NCBI GenBank assembly: GCA_945888435.1
Contig: CAMCZW010000005.1
Coordinates: 19,668-83,667, forward strand
DNA from: a bacterium UBP8_UBA817
GTDB taxonomy: Bacteria > Margulisbacteria > Marinamargulisbacteria > SXXA01 > SICP01
Length of the DNA: 64,000 nt
Direction: 5' to 3'
Shown here: positions 63,829-64,000 of the stretch, piece by piece
How positions within the stretch are numbered: position 1 is the stretch's first letter
Layout of the letters: each line of letters begins with the position of its first letter
Program-made: the position numbers and the translations under genes
Notes under the pieces: generated by a model
Seen by the model: the letters and a program-made list of their open reading frames with translations, nothing else
Told to the model about the DNA's origin: nothing
Database searches by the model: none

Positions 63829-63858
63829 AAATCTCCCCCAAATTTGTAATACCCACAT

Positions 63859-64000
63859 TCAAGCAGCAAGTGCAACATAGGTCTCATGAGGCGACAAAAA
63901 GTTAAGACATTTTCTGGGACGGTGATTTAGCTTGTGTTGGATAATATCGAGGTCTGATTGTGAAATCAATGCCCAGTCTGTTTTTTTTGGATAAGTACGA
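63859..64000 (-). CDS. IS30-family transposase, C-terminal fragment (cut by window edge)
   Basis: The reverse strand reads RTYPKKTDWALISQSDLDIIQHKLNHRPRKCLNFLSPHETYVALAA then stop. YPKKTD, the L-N-x-RPRK-C-L motif and the SP-E-T end are diagnostic of the DDE domain of IS30 transposases. The gene continues past the right edge, so integrity is unknown. It places an insertion sequence beside the transpeptidase-like genes. Confidence 0.87.
   Translation of the reverse strand, partial: RTYPKKTDWALISQSDLDIIQHKLNHRPRKCLNFLSPHETYVALAA

Overview
The window is a continuous stretch of bacterial chromosome, AT-rich and densely coded. The envelope is clearly of the diderm (LPS-type) plan: two Omp85 proteins (BamA and a TamA-like one), a TamB-like giant, Skp/OmpH, LpxD, tandem LAB_N lipid A-type domains and several beta-barrel or signal-peptide proteins. 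Heat shock uses HrcA with CIRCE operators, and glutamine synthetase is of the eukaryote-like GSII type. This mixture would fit a deep-branching diderm candidate lineage such as Margulisbacteria or relatives, but no phylogenetic marker was tested and the placement is only a guess.

Layout. 1-1.7 kb: metK (cut by the window edge) and a Gfo/Idh oxidoreductase. 1.7-4.9 kb: an accessory patch with a partial duplication of the oxidoreductase 5' end, a small membrane protein, a toxin-antitoxin pair, a PQ-loop protein and an M23-DUF3892 cell-wall hydrolase with a membrane-anchored partner. 5.0-9.7 kb: CIRCE-hrcA-grpE-dnaK-dnaJ. 9.8-14.2 kb: exonuclease I, tRNA-Arg, a structured repeat, pyrB and glnA. 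14.2-28.6 kb, minus strand: tamA, tamB, thrC, cvpA, an aminotransferase, a lone RAM-domain protein, a MerR-DegV fusion, thioredoxin, dGTPase, tsf and rpsB. 28.7-32.3 kb: two glycosyltransferases and hemL. 32.4-35.0 kb: a TPR/SPOR protein and a signal-peptide-bearing FliF-FliG chimera. 35.2-41.8 kb: rho, a secreted protein, tRNA-Thr, a GlcD-type oxidase, an amino acid permease, nadA and a ferredoxin. 41.9-45.6 kb: an envelope-glycan operon (GT2, double LAB_N, GT39, epimerase). 45.7-54.0 kb: tRNA-Arg, a BFN nuclease, rplT, rpmI, infC, thrS, then lpxD, skp, bamA and secG. 54.0-56.8 kb: amj and ligA. 56.8-59.5 kb: a divergent class II HMG-CoA reductase homologue facing a PqqD-like protein and an HprK-like kinase. 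59.5-60.4 kb: a repeat-bounded cassette. 60.4-62.5 kb: groES-groEL with a second CIRCE. 62.5-64.0 kb: tRNA-Leu abutting two L,D-transpeptidase-like genes and the end of an IS30 transposase.

Most of the window is housekeeping: protein folding, translation, outer-membrane assembly and amino acid metabolism. The best candidates for something undescribed are: (1) the FliF-FliG chimera, which keeps only the last periplasmic ring domain of FliF, one membrane helix and the FliG body, with no other flagellar gene nearby; (2) DUF3892-like domains joined to two unrelated peptidoglycan enzymes at opposite ends of the window, both without signal peptides; (3) a structured repeat with two copies whose outer arms differ in sequence but stay self-complementary; (4) the HMG-CoA reductase/PqqD/HprK-like locus; and (5) a MerR-DegV regulator. 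Start codons were re-chosen wherever a Shine-Dalgarno sequence or domain boundary argued against the longest reading frame.
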